From an uncultured Clostridia bacterium (GTDB taxonomy: Bacteria > Bacillota > Clostridia > TANB77 > CAG-508), in contig CAJUSU010000004.1 of NCBI GenBank assembly GCA_910589185.1, positions 24,085 to 88,084 of the forward strand: 64,000 bases of DNA. The letters are read 5' to 3'. The notes below the pieces were generated by a model. It did no database searches. It saw only the letters and a list, made by a program, of their open reading frames with translations, and was not told where the DNA came from. Made by a program: the position numbers and the translations under genes. Shown here one piece after another: positions 44,040 to 52,587 of the stretch; within the stretch, counting starts at the first letter, position 1; the number at the start of each line of letters is the position of its first letter.

Positions 44040-45158
44040 ATGAAAATACGTCATATAGTAGAAACTTTCATTGTAATTATTCTAATCTTAATCACTTTAG
44101 GATATATAGGATATACTCAGGTAAATGGAAATCCAGAGCAAGTTTTAAACAAAATGGAAAAGGTTAGAACAAAAATAAATATAGAATATGCAAAAGCAGA
44201 ACTAAAAGATATAGAACCACCAAAAATAGAATTAAAAGGGCAAAAAGTACTTACCTTATATGAAGATGAAACCTACAAAGAAGAAGGATATAAAGTAACA
44301 GACAATGTGGATAAAGAGTTAGAAAAAGAGGTAACAATAGCAAAACAGCAAATTACTCATAACCAATACCAGATCCTTTATACAGTACAAGACAAGGCAG
44401 GGAATAAATCAACAGCAACAAGAACAATTAATTTACAAAAAAGAGGAAATTTTCAAGGAACTTCAGGGAGTAATAGTTCTGATACAAAAGATATAGATAA
44501 TAATGAACAAAATGTAACAGGACCTAATACAGGTGTTATCTATTTAACTTTTGATGACGGACCATCAACAGATATTACCCCTAAAATATTAAATATCTTG
44601 GCAGAAGAAAATGTAAAAGCGACATTCTTTATTTTAAATTACAATACAGCAACAGAAAATTTAGTAAGAAGAGAAGCGGCAGAAGGTCATAGTATTGGAA
44701 TTCATGGATATTCTCATGATTACAACAAAATTTATCAATCAGTAGAAACTTATATGCAGAATGTAACAAAATTACAAAGCAAAATAAAGAGAACAACAGG
44801 AATTACTACATATATTACCAGATTTCCAGGAGGAAGTTCAAATACTGTGAGTAGCTTTAATCCTAAAATCATGACAAAACTAACAAAGGAAGTTGTAAAA
44901 AGAGGTTTTAGATATTATGATTGGAATGTGAGCTCAGGAGATGCAGGCGGTGCAAGAAATAAAGATGCGGTTTATAGAAATGTTACTAAGAACTTAATGA
45001 GAAATAGAAAGAATGTTGTGTTAATGCATGACTTTTCAGGCAATAATAAAACGCTAGATGCTTTAAGAGCAATTATTGAATATGGAAAAAAGAATGGGTA
45101 TATTTTTAGACCAATTACGAGCGATACACCTATGATTACACACCCAGTATATAATTAA
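44040..45158 (+). CDS. Membrane-anchored polysaccharide deacetylase with Ig-like domain
   Basis: A 372-aa protein. Residues 7-29 are a membrane anchor, about 58-130 an Ig-like (DUF5011/HYR-type) domain with LYEDETYKEEGYKVTDN and VQDKAGNKS, about 132-160 a Ser/Asn/Asp-rich linker. NodB deacetylase occupies about 165-360: LTFDDGPSTDITPKIL has the Asp pair and IHGYSHDY the metal-binding His pair. It probably removes N-acetyl groups from peptidoglycan at the outer face. RBS AATGGAG. The 115-bp gap before it has no clear promoter. Confidence 0.9.
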   Translation: MKIRHIVETFIVIILILITLGYIGYTQVNGNPEQVLNKMEKVRTKINIEYAKAELKDIEPPKIELKGQKVLTLYEDETYKEEGYKVTDNVDKELEKEVTIAKQQITHNQYQILYTVQDKAGNKSTATRTINLQKRGNFQGTSGSNSSDTKDIDNNEQNVTGPNTGVIYLTFDDGPSTDITPKILNILAEENVKATFFILNYNTATENLVRREAAEGHSIGIHGYSHDYNKIYQSVETYMQNVTKLQSKIKRTTGITTYITRFPGGSSNTVSSFNPKIMTKLTKEVVKRGFRYYDWNVSSGDAGGARNKDAVYRNVTKNLMRNRKNVVLMHDFSGNNKTLDALRAIIEYGKKNGYIFRPITSDTPMITHPVYN

Positions 45159-45209
45159 TTTTAAGGTAAGAAAAATAATATAAGTGTTAAAAAGTAAAGG
45201 AGAAAGAAA

Positions 45210-46106
45210 ATGAAAATAGGAATAGACTTAGGTGGAAGCCATATTGCTATAGGAGTTGTGAAAGAAAACGGCACTATATTAGAAAAGAAAGAAACAGATT
45301 TAAATAGAAAAGAACAAGATATATTAGAACAGTTTATTCAAGAGTATATTGTAAGAGGCATCAAAGAATATATAGATAAATATCCTATAGAATTGATAGG
45401 TATAGCAAGTCCAGGAGAACCAAGAGAAGGAAAGATAACTTCCTTAATGAACTTAGGAATTCAAGAATTAGATATTACAGAAACAATTCATAAAATTTGT
45501 AATCTTCCTGTTCAACTTTTTAATGACGCAAAAAGTGCAGGTCTAGCAGAAAAAAAATATGGAGCAATAAGAGAAGATGAAGAAAGTGTATTTATTTGTT
45601 TAGGAACAGGAATAGGAGGAGCGGTATTTATGGAAAATAAACTGCTAACTCCAAAAAGAAATTCAGGTTTTGAATTAGGACATATGGTAATTCAAAAAAA
45701 TGGAGAACTTTGCAAATGTGGAAAACGAGGCTGTTTTGAAACTTACTGTTCTATAAAAAGGCTAAAAGAATCATTCATACAAATATTACAAATTCCAGAA
45801 GAGACAAAAGCACAAGAATTATTAGAAATTCTAAGAGAAAGACAAAAGGAAGAAAAGGTAGTAGAAAAAATAAATACTTATATAGAAGACTTAGTGATAG
45901 GACTGAGCAATATTACAGACATTTTTGAACCACAATCTATTTGCTTAGGAGGTAGCTTTGTATACTTTGAAGACATTTTATATGACAAACTAGTAGAAGC
46001 ATTTGAAAAAAAGGAGCAAGTCTTTAATAAAGATAGTATACCAAGCTTAAAATTAGCAATGCTTGGAAATGACGCAGGAATCATAGGAGCTACAATAAAG
46101 AAATAA
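45210..46106 (+). CDS. ROK-family sugar kinase (glucokinase-like)
   Basis: A 298-aa ROK-family protein. The phosphate-binding motif is IGIDLGGSHIAIGVV (residues 3-17), the catalytic Asp region is LFNDAKSAGLAE (about 109-120), the GIGGAVF loop is near 138, and a Zn site has CKCGKRGCFE (about 170-179). It phosphorylates glucose or a related hexose. RBS AAGGAG. Terminated at 46109. Confidence 0.92.
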   Translation: MKIGIDLGGSHIAIGVVKENGTILEKKETDLNRKEQDILEQFIQEYIVRGIKEYIDKYPIELIGIASPGEPREGKITSLMNLGIQELDITETIHKICNLPVQLFNDAKSAGLAEKKYGAIREDEESVFICLGTGIGGAVFMENKLLTPKRNSGFELGHMVIQKNGELCKCGKRGCFETYCSIKRLKESFIQILQIPEETKAQELLEILRERQKEEKVVEKINTYIEDLVIGLSNITDIFEPQSICLGGSFVYFEDILYDKLVEAFEKKEQVFNKDSIPSLKLAMLGNDAGIIGATIKK

Positions 46107-46108
46107 TG

Positions 46109-46146
46109 AAATTCACAGTATAGAATTGCCTGTACTGTGAATTTTT
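46109..46146 (+). terminator. Terminator after the ROK kinase
   Basis: AAATTCACAGTA (46109-46120) and TACTGTGAATTT (46133-46144) with T-tract. Confidence 0.88.
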
Positions 46147-46155
46147 GTATTTTAC

Positions 46156-46184
46156 TTGCATTTTAGCTAAAAACGTGTTACAAT
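46156..46184 (+). promoter_or_regulatory. SigA-type promoter of rpsF-ssb-rpsR
   Basis: TTGCAT (46156-46161), 17 bp, TACAAT (46179-46184) with extended TG. The 15 bases from 46155 are identical to the rpsB promoter at 14461. The leader (about 70 nt) may contain the S6:S18 binding element, but I cannot define one. Confidence 0.78.
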
Positions 46185-46259
46185 AGGAACGTCTTAAAAA
46201 TAGACTTTCTTACTTGCAAAAGAATTTGCAGGTTATTAATCCACGAGGAGGTGAAAATA

Positions 46260-46541
46260 ATGAACAAATACGAGAGTGTTGTCATTATTAATCCATCTGT
46301 AGAAGAAGAGAAAGTAAAAGAATTATCTCAAAAATTTACAGATATTATTAATAATGATGGTAAAGTTGAAAAAATTGAAGATCTTGGAAAGAAAAAACTA
46401 GCTTATGAAGTTAAGAAAAACAAAGAAGGATATTATGTAGTAATTAACTTTGAAGCTAATCCAGACTTAATTGCAGAACTTGAAAGAAATTACAGAATTA
46501 TGGACGAAGTAATTAAATTCATTACTATCAAAGCAGAATAG
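46260..46541 (+). CDS. rpsF: 30S ribosomal protein S6
   Basis: A 93-aa S6 protein (YESVVIINPSVEEEK, VEKIEDLGKKKLAYEVKK, GYYVVINFEA). The start is ATG 46260: the GTG at 46251 lies in the AGGAGG ribosome-binding site itself. It opens the rpsF-ssb-rpsR operon. Confidence 0.97.
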   Translation: MNKYESVVIINPSVEEEKVKELSQKFTDIINNDGKVEKIEDLGKKKLAYEVKKNKEGYYVVINFEANPDLIAELERNYRIMDEVIKFITIKAE

Positions 46542-46608
46542 AAAACAATGAAAGAAAAACAACCGAGAAATCGGGGGCCTTTAAGATAGAAGGGTAAGGT
46601 ATACAAAT

Positions 46609-47040
46609 ATGAATAAAGTAATTTTAATGGGACGTTTAACAAGAGATCCCGAAGTAAGATACACACAAACAAATAATACATTAGTAGCTTCTTTTAGTTT
46701 AGCAATTAATCGTAGATTTGTAAGACAAGGCGAAGAAAGACAAGCAGATTTCATTAATATCGTTGCATGGAGCAAATTAGGTGAATTCTGTAGCAAATAT
46801 TTTAAAAAAGGTCAACAAGTTTCAGTAGTAGGAAGACTACAAACTAGAACTTGGGATGATGAACAAGGTCAAAAACGTTATATAACAGAGGTCGTAGCTG
46901 AAGAAGCATACTTTGCAGACAGCAGAAGAGATGGAGAAGGAGCAAATGCTAACTTTGATGCTACTTTCGGAACAATGCCAGCTGCAAACAATGGTGGTTC
47001 AGATTTTGAGATCTCTTCAGGAGATGATTTGCCTTTTTAA
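46609..47040 (+). CDS. ssb: Single-stranded DNA-binding protein
   Basis: A 143-aa SSB. The OB fold covers residues 1-105 (MNKVILMGRLTRDPEVRYTQ, DFINIVAWSKLGEFCSKYFKKG, VVGRLQTRTWDDEQGQKRY). A linker follows, and the acidic tip ends DDLPF, which binds partners of DNA repair. Normal length. Confidence 0.96.
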   Translation: MNKVILMGRLTRDPEVRYTQTNNTLVASFSLAINRRFVRQGEERQADFINIVAWSKLGEFCSKYFKKGQQVSVVGRLQTRTWDDEQGQKRYITEVVAEEAYFADSRRDGEGANANFDATFGTMPAANNGGSDFEISSGDDLPF

Positions 47041-47094
47041 ATAAAAATAAAAGGGAAAACACCTCTACATTAATATAGATAGGGGGAAAGAGAA

Positions 47095-47373
47095 ATGGCA
47101 GACAAGAAAAATAATAGAAGAAATAACAGAAACAATGATGAAGATTATAATCCTAAATTTAGAAAAATGAGAAAAAAAGTATGCCCATTATGTGCAGACA
47201 AGAATTTGAAATTAGATTATAAAAATGCAGATCAGTTAAGAAAATTCATTAATGATAAAGGAAAAATTCTACCAAGAAGAGCAACTGGAGCATGTGCAAT
47301 TCATCAAAGAGATATTACACTAGCTGTTAAAAGAGCTAGACAAATTGCTATATTACCATATACTCAAGACTAA
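47095..47373 (+). CDS. rpsR: 30S ribosomal protein S18
   Basis: A 92-aa S18. The core is [19 protein letters not shown] and [20 protein letters not shown] (about residues 62-81). The N-terminus is an Asn/Arg-rich extension, and CPLC near residue 28 is typical of Firmicutes. RBS AGGGGG. Confidence 0.96.
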   Translation: MADKKNNRRNNRNNDEDYNPKFRKMRKKVCPLCADKNLKLDYKNADQLRKFINDKGKILPRRATGACAIHQRDITLAVKRARQIAILPYTQD

Positions 47374-47383
47374 TTAGACAATA

Positions 47384-47420
47384 AGGACTAGGAATTTCGA
47401 AGATTCCTAGTCTTTTCTTT
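47384..47420 (+). terminator. Terminator after rpsR
   Basis: GACTAGGAAT (47386-47395), TTCGAAG loop, ATTCCTAGTC (47403-47412), then TTTTCTTT. Confidence 0.88.
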
Positions 47421-47447
47421 GTGTTATATAAAACTTCCCTAAACTAC

Positions 47448-47476
47448 TAGCATTTTTCTTTAAAATGCGATACAAT
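47448..47476 (+). promoter_or_regulatory. Probable promoter of the DUF3298-like gene
   Basis: TAGCAT (47448-47453), 17 bp, TACAAT (47471-47476). The GCATTTT part resembles the rpsB/rpsF promoters. Confidence 0.5.
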
Positions 47477-47529
47477 AAAAGAAAAGAGAAATTGATAACA
47501 TATAGATAGAAGTCGAAAGGAGAATAATC

Positions 47530-48384
47530 GTGAAAAATCCTAAAATTCTATATATTCTAGTTGGTGCATTTTGCGTTTTAGCAATTATTGCAGGAATCTA
47601 TGCACAATTTTTTGTAAAAGATGAGGATAAGAATAATATTATTATGCCAAGTTTAAATACTACTCCAGATGATACAATAACAGAGAAAACGGCAGAAGAA
47701 ATTAAGACACAATTTTCAAATCTATTTACGAATGTATTAAATAAGGGAGAATATGATACATCAGGCATTCAAAAAATAGTAGCTCAAAATGATATTGTAT
47801 ATTCTGCCTATGATATTGAGGATAAAAAAGAAAATTATGAAGTGGATATTCATTTGCCAGTAATGAATATCCAAGGAGAAGTTCCAACAAACTTCAATAA
47901 AATTACACAAGATATATTTGCTAACAAGGCTTCTGAAATCATGAATAGTAAAAGCAATATTAAGACCCTATATCAAATGGATTATGTATCTTATATTAAT
48001 GGAGACATTTTATCATTAATTATTAAAGCAACTTTAAAAGAGGGAAGCAATCCACAAAGAGTGATTATACAAACTTATAATTACAATTTGGCAACTGGTC
48101 AAAAAGTAAATGTAGAAGATTTAATAGCACAAAGAAATTTAGTACAAAGTGAAGTACAAACAAAAATAAATGATACTGTACGAAAAGCAAAAGAAGAGGC
48201 AGAAATATTAGTGCAATCGGGCTATACAGTATATAATAGAGATTTAAATAACAGTATATACCAATTAGCGAATATTGAAAATTACTTTTTAGGACCAAAT
48301 GGAGACCTATATATTATATTTGCTTATGGAAATCAGCATCATACTGCAGAAATAGATATTGTATTATATGAACATAAAGGATAA
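47530..48384 (+). CDS. Membrane-anchored DUF3298/DUF4163-like protein
   Basis: A 284-aa protein starting at GTG 47530 behind AAAGGAG. One membrane helix lies at residues 7-27. The extracytoplasmic domain has an RsiV-like layout: a DUF4163-like part (VDIHLPVMNIQGEVPTNFNK) and a DUF3298-like part (YNLATGQKVNVEDLI, YFLGPNGDLYIIFAYGN). Such domains occur in anti-sigma or lysozyme-sensing proteins. Precise role unknown. It overlaps the upstream extension of topB but not its real start. Confidence 0.65.
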   Translation: MKNPKILYILVGAFCVLAIIAGIYAQFFVKDEDKNNIIMPSLNTTPDDTITEKTAEEIKTQFSNLFTNVLNKGEYDTSGIQKIVAQNDIVYSAYDIEDKKENYEVDIHLPVMNIQGEVPTNFNKITQDIFANKASEIMNSKSNIKTLYQMDYVSYINGDILSLIIKATLKEGSNPQRVIIQTYNYNLATGQKVNVEDLIAQRNLVQSEVQTKINDTVRKAKEEAEILVQSGYTVYNRDLNNSIYQLANIENYFLGPNGDLYIIFAYGNQHHTAEIDIVLYEHKG

Positions 48385-48388
48385 AAAT

Positions 48389-50404
48389 ATGGCAAAAAAT
48401 TTACTCATTACAGAGAAGCCATCTGTTGCTATGGAATTTGCAAAAGTATTGAAATGTGGTGGCAACAGAAAAGATGGATATATTGAATCAGACAATTGGG
48501 TAATTACTTGGTGTGTAGGTCATCTAGTAACAATGAGCTATCCAGATAAATATGATGAAAACTTAAAGTTTTGGAGACTAGATACACTTCCCTTCATGCC
48601 AAAAGAATATAAATACGAAGTAATACCAAATGTAGAAAAGCAATTTAATACCGTCAAAAGCCTACTACTAAGAGAGGACGTAGGCTGTATTTACGTTGCA
48701 ACTGACTCTGGACGTGAAGGAGAATATATTTATCGTTTAGTAGAAAACCAAATAGGCTTAAAAGACAAACAAAGAAAAAGAGTATGGATTGATTCACAAA
48801 CAGAAGAAGAAATCAAAAGAGGAATTGAACAAGCAAAAGACTTAGCAGAATATGATAGTTTGTGCAATTCAGCCTATTTAAGAGCAAAAGAAGATTACCT
48901 AATTGGTATCAATTTTTCTAGATTATTATCTATTATCTATGGACGTAGAATGGCAAAAGATATGGGAGAAGATAAAATTTCTATTTCAGTAGGAAGAGTA
49001 ATGACATGCGTATTGGGCATGGTAGTGCAAAGAGAAAGAGAGATTAGAAATTTTGAAAAGATACCATATTATAAGATTATAGGAACTTTTGGAGAAGAGA
49101 ATAGTTCTTTTACAGCAGAATGGAAAGTTACTGAAAATTCAAAAATGTGGGAATCTCCCAAGCTATATAATGAAACCGGATTTCGCAAAGAAGAAGAAGC
49201 GAAAAATTTCATTTTGTCATTAAAAGATAAAAAAGCAACAATTGTAGAGGTAAAAAAGTCAAAAACAAAAGAAAATGCACCACTATTATTTAATTTAGCA
49301 GAAATTCAAAACGAAGCAACAAAAAGGTTTAAAATCAAACCAGATCAAACATTAGAGATTATTCAAAACTTATATGAAAAAAAATTAGTAACATATCCTA
49401 GAACGGATGCAAGAGTATTATCTACAGCAGTAGCAAAAGTGATTTCTAAAAATCTAAATGGTCTAGCAAAAGGTTACAAAGACGAGGAGATTCAAGGATA
49501 TATTCAAAAAATGGTAGCAGAGAAATATTCAACTGATTTAGTGAAAACAAAGTATGTGAACGATAGCAAAATCACAGACCACTATGCCATTATTCCAACG
49601 GGACAAGGGTTTGAAAATTATGATAGCTTACCAGATTTACAAAAGCAGATGTATAAAGTGATTGTAAAACGTTTTTTAAGTATTTTTTATCCACCAGCAG
49701 AATATAGTAAAATTTCTGTTACGATTGAAGTAGAAAGCGAAGAAGAAAAGAAAGAACAGTTCTCAACAAGTGGCAAGGTTTGTGAAAAATTAGGGTATTT
49801 AGAAATTACCAAAAATGATAGTAAGAACAAAGAGATAAAGCAAGAAGTGAAGGAAGATATAGAAAATAAAGGAAAAGCAATTACACAAGAAGATGAAATG
49901 CAAAAAAAGGAAGAGGAGCAAACAGAAAATCCTAATAACTTAGAAATTCTAAAAAAATTAAAAAAGGGAGAAACAATAGAAGTTTTAAACTATGAAACAA
50001 AGACTTCAGAAACTTCACCACCATCTAGATATAATTCAGGTTCTATGATACTTGCTATGGAAAATGCAGGAAAATTAATTGAAGAAGAAGAATTAAGAGA
50101 ACAAATCAAAGGGGCAGGAATTGGAACAAGTGCTACAAGAGCAGAAATTATGAAAAAGTTAGAGAGAATAGGTTATATAGCAATTAATACGAAAACACAA
50201 ATTATTACTCCAACAGTAAAAGGAGAAAAGATTTATGATGTAGTATACCAATCTATGCCAGATATGCTAAATCCAAAGCTAACAGCTAGTTGGGAAAAAG
50301 GATTAGATATGGTTTCAAAAAAAGAAATACAGCCAGATGAATTTATGGAGAAATTAGAAAAATACATTTACTCTAAAATTGATAGGCTAGTGGTAAAAAG
50401 ATAA
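48389..50404 (+). CDS. topB: DNA topoisomerase III
   Basis: A 671-aa type IA topoisomerase. The start is ATG 48389 (MAKNLLITEKPSVAMEFAKV). The Toprim domain shows ATDSGREGEYIY (about residues 105-116). The nucleophilic Tyr is in TYPRTDARVL (about 334-343). The C-terminal GIGTSATRAEIMKKLERIGY (about 577-596) is intact. A Lys/Glu-rich insertion of about 65 residues, around 478-540, interrupts the family fold. There is no C-terminal zinc finger. Confidence 0.93.
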   Translation: MAKNLLITEKPSVAMEFAKVLKCGGNRKDGYIESDNWVITWCVGHLVTMSYPDKYDENLKFWRLDTLPFMPKEYKYEVIPNVEKQFNTVKSLLLREDVGCIYVATDSGREGEYIYRLVENQIGLKDKQRKRVWIDSQTEEEIKRGIEQAKDLAEYDSLCNSAYLRAKEDYLIGINFSRLLSIIYGRRMAKDMGEDKISISVGRVMTCVLGMVVQREREIRNFEKIPYYKIIGTFGEENSSFTAEWKVTENSKMWESPKLYNETGFRKEEEAKNFILSLKDKKATIVEVKKSKTKENAPLLFNLAEIQNEATKRFKIKPDQTLEIIQNLYEKKLVTYPRTDARVLSTAVAKVISKNLNGLAKGYKDEEIQGYIQKMVAEKYSTDLVKTKYVNDSKITDHYAIIPTGQGFENYDSLPDLQKQMYKVIVKRFLSIFYPPAEYSKISVTIEVESEEEKKEQFSTSGKVCEKLGYLEITKNDSKNKEIKQEVKEDIENKGKAITQEDEMQKKEEEQTENPNNLEILKKLKKGETIEVLNYETKTSETSPPSRYNSGSMILAMENAGKLIEEEELREQIKGAGIGTSATRAEIMKKLERIGYIAINTKTQIITPTVKGEKIYDVVYQSMPDMLNPKLTASWEKGLDMVSKKEIQPDEFMEKLEKYIYSKIDRLVVKR

Positions 50405-50422
50405 ATTAAGGAGGAAGGAATA

Positions 50423-50854
50423 TTGGAAACGACATTAAAAAGTGCTTATAAGGAAGTTGGTCAAATACTAAATTTATTAGGAAATGATTATAAGGCAAAA
50501 GTTCCTTCTAGCCTATTAGCCCTTTTTGAACAGAATGTGGAAGAGAAGAATGTCAGTGACTTGTATGAGGAAATAAAAAACAAAAAGGTTAGTAGAGACG
50601 CTTTGATTATTCTTAGCATTTTAAATGCAAAATATTGGGCAAATGAAGAAGAAAAACAAGAATTAAAAGCAGCTTATGACAAAAATGAAGAAGAATATCA
50701 AAGAAAGATTAATTCTTACCAAAGAAAAGATTGGTTGAAAAAAGAAAGAAATAAAGAAAAGATAGAAGAAGTAAGTCTAGTAGTAGTACAAGAAAATTCT
50801 ATTTGGACAAAGATAAAGAATTTCTTAAAAAATTTAATACCAAAAAGAAAGTGA
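50423..50854 (+). CDS. Hypothetical helical protein
   Basis: A 143-aa protein that I do not recognise. It starts at TTG 50423 behind GAGGAAGG. It is strongly helical and charged (Lys/Glu), with a possible amphipathic C-terminal helix (KIKNFLKNLIPKRK). There is no signal peptide. It lies 18 bp after topB and 9 bp before a HipA-like kinase gene, so it is probably co-transcribed with them. Confidence 0.6.
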   Translation: METTLKSAYKEVGQILNLLGNDYKAKVPSSLLALFEQNVEEKNVSDLYEEIKNKKVSRDALIILSILNAKYWANEEEKQELKAAYDKNEEEYQRKINSYQRKDWLKKERNKEKIEEVSLVVVQENSIWTKIKNFLKNLIPKRK

Positions 50855-50863
50855 GATTAAAAT

Positions 50864-52045
50864 ATGAGTATCTTCTTTAACAGCCAATATAGTATAGAAG
50901 ATCTAGAACAATTTAGAGATGAGCAAGGATTTATAGATTTAACAAAAGCAGGAGTAGAATTTACAGAAGAAACCAGAGAAGAAACTGGTAATCTTGATAG
51001 AGTAAAGAATTGGGTTAACTTTCAAGGAACAAAGGCATTGGTTAAAGGTGAAGCAATTCGAGATGAAGAAAAAAATTATGGCATTTATGCAGAGCTAGTA
51101 GTAGAAGAAGTAGCTAAAGCAGTAGGGCAAAGAACTGCACATTATGATTTAATTAAATTTATAGGCGAAGATGGAGAATATCATTTAGGCGTTTTATCAG
51201 TATCCATGATGGAGTCTAGCAATGAACGATTAGTAACCCTCCACGATATTATAGGAGATGAACCAGAGGAAACAAGTGATTTTATAGATACAACAAGCTA
51301 TGATTTCACTATAGAAAAGTTAGAAGAGGAATTGCAAAAGGATGGGTATAGCGAAGAGGATATAACAGAAGTCATTACTGAATATAGAAAAAGGTTAATA
51401 TTTTTACTTGCAGTACTAGAAACAGATCAACATACAGAAAATATAGCTTTCAAAATCAAAAAAGTTGAAGGAAGAAACGCTATTGAATTAAGTCCAAATT
51501 ATGATAGTGAATCCTCATTTTTACTAGATAGTGATATTTCTACCATAGAAAAATTATTAGAAGACTATGAAGGATTAAGAGAAAGTGTGGATAGAGCTCA
51601 TCCAAGAATAGGAACGTTAAAATCAATAGAAGATGGAGGTTTTGATTCGTATTGGAAAGATACTTTAGAAGCACTGTGTGAAGATGATGAGATTTATGAT
51701 TATTATCAAGAAAATATAAGGGGAATTGTTGATATAGAGAAAATCATAGAAAGAGTAGAACAAAGGATAAAAGCACCATTACCAGAAAATATAAAATTGT
51801 TAGTAAAGCATTCCTACCAAATTAGAAATGAACAAATAGAAAAGATAATGGATGGAGAAATGACAGTAGAAACGCAGGTAGATGTTAGTGCACTACTCAA
51901 AATGTTAGTAAGTCAAGGAGTTAGAACTGGAATTCGCACAGGAGAACAGATGCAAGTAGGTAGAACAATACAGAAGGATATGCTGGAAATAGGAAAAAAC
52001 GGAATAAATCAAGCTAGAGATGAGAATGAAGATATTACTTTATAA
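50864..52045 (+). CDS. HipA-like kinase-fold protein
   Basis: A 393-aa protein with signs of the HipA/TCR-type Ser/Thr kinase fold. A putative ATP-binding Lys sits in KALVKGEAIRDEE (about residues 53-65). The helix YGIYAELVVEEVAKAVGQRT (about 68-87) resembles the HipA C-domain. The catalytic loop is ETDQHTENIAF (about 186-196; compare NxDxHxxN), and the metal motif is LSPNYDSESSF (about 208-218; compare PxYD). The C-terminal 120 residues are helical. It lacks the HipA N-terminal subdomain 1, and no HipB-type repressor is adjacent. A small protein lies downstream. Kinase activity is inferred. Confidence 0.6.
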   Translation: MSIFFNSQYSIEDLEQFRDEQGFIDLTKAGVEFTEETREETGNLDRVKNWVNFQGTKALVKGEAIRDEEKNYGIYAELVVEEVAKAVGQRTAHYDLIKFIGEDGEYHLGVLSVSMMESSNERLVTLHDIIGDEPEETSDFIDTTSYDFTIEKLEEELQKDGYSEEDITEVITEYRKRLIFLLAVLETDQHTENIAFKIKKVEGRNAIELSPNYDSESSFLLDSDISTIEKLLEDYEGLRESVDRAHPRIGTLKSIEDGGFDSYWKDTLEALCEDDEIYDYYQENIRGIVDIEKIIERVEQRIKAPLPENIKLLVKHSYQIRNEQIEKIMDGEMTVETQVDVSALLKMLVSQGVRTGIRTGEQMQVGRTIQKDMLEIGKNGINQARDENEDITL

Positions 52046-52058
52046 GTAAAATGCAAAT

Positions 52059-52087
52059 TTGCAAAGAGAAGAAAAATATGGTATAAT
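52059..52087 (+). promoter_or_regulatory. Promoter of the 89-aa gene with overlapping palindrome
   Basis: TTGCAA (52059-52064), 17 bp, TATAAT (52082-52087) with extended TG. The palindrome GCAAATTTGC (52053-52062) overlaps the -35 and could be an operator. Confidence 0.7.
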
Positions 52088-52134
52088 ATAGATGAATGTG
52101 TAACAAACACAAATTCAAAGAAAGGTAGGAAAAA

Positions 52135-52404
52135 ATGAGGTACAGAATTTTTTATAAGGATGTTGAAATTGGGATATTGGAAATAAGTGCAGATGAAAAT
52201 CAGCACAAATATACTCCAAATCCTGATGGTATAGTCCTTGTAAAGGACTATGCACCGTTAACGAAAAAGATGCTTGAAGGCACCAACGGATGGGAAAAGG
52301 CAATCCCTTTTTTCAAAAATCGCATTGAAGATGCGAAAAGATTTTCCCGAGAGGAAGATATCACCAAGCACACGGATAGCTTCCGTATGATAAAGGAGGA
52401 TTGA
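52135..52404 (+). CDS. Small protein of unknown function, atypical composition
   Basis: An 89-aa protein. RBS AAAGGTAGG, start ATG 52135. The N-terminal half looks like a small beta-domain (YRIFYKDVEIGILEIS, residues 3-18), the C-terminal half helical (GWEKAIPFFKNRIEDAKRF). It uses more GC-rich codons than its neighbours (for example GCG, ACG, TCC, CGT). It follows the HipA-like kinase gene and has its own promoter and strong terminator. The N-terminus loosely resembles HipA subdomain 1. That likeness is weak and is inference only. Confidence 0.65.
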   Translation: MRYRIFYKDVEIGILEISADENQHKYTPNPDGIVLVKDYAPLTKKMLEGTNGWEKAIPFFKNRIEDAKRFSREEDITKHTDSFRMIKED

Positions 52405-52418
52405 CGAGCAAACCTTTC

Positions 52419-52455
52419 AAGGTCACAGTGATTCATCACGGTGGCCTTTTTTTAT
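52419..52455 (+). terminator. Strong GC-rich terminator after the 89-aa gene
   Basis: AAGGTCAC-GTGAT-TC-ATCAC-GTGGCCTT forms a nested stem (52419-52448) with T-tract; its GC content is high for this genome. Confidence 0.9.
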
Positions 52456-52458
52456 GTG

Positions 52459-52488
52459 TTCACATCTTATGGAAACAAAACATAATAT
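52459..52488 (+). promoter_or_regulatory. Possible murA promoter and structured leader
   Basis: TTCACA (52459-52464), 18 bp, TAATAT (52483-52488). The following leader (52490-52575) has imperfect repeats and hairpin arms (GAAGCGAAGC, AGCAAAGCGAG). Confidence 0.4.
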
Positions 52489-52587
52489 ATAGCAAATTAA
52501 GTTAGCTGTTTGAAGCGAAGCAAATTACAGATAACTTATGCAATCGAGCAAAGCGAGATTGTAAATTTTAGAAAGGGTGAATAAAAA

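Noticed and set aside
46185..46259. Named S6:S18 leader motif
   Set aside because: The leader is short and A/T-rich; I could not identify the conserved bulge with confidence.
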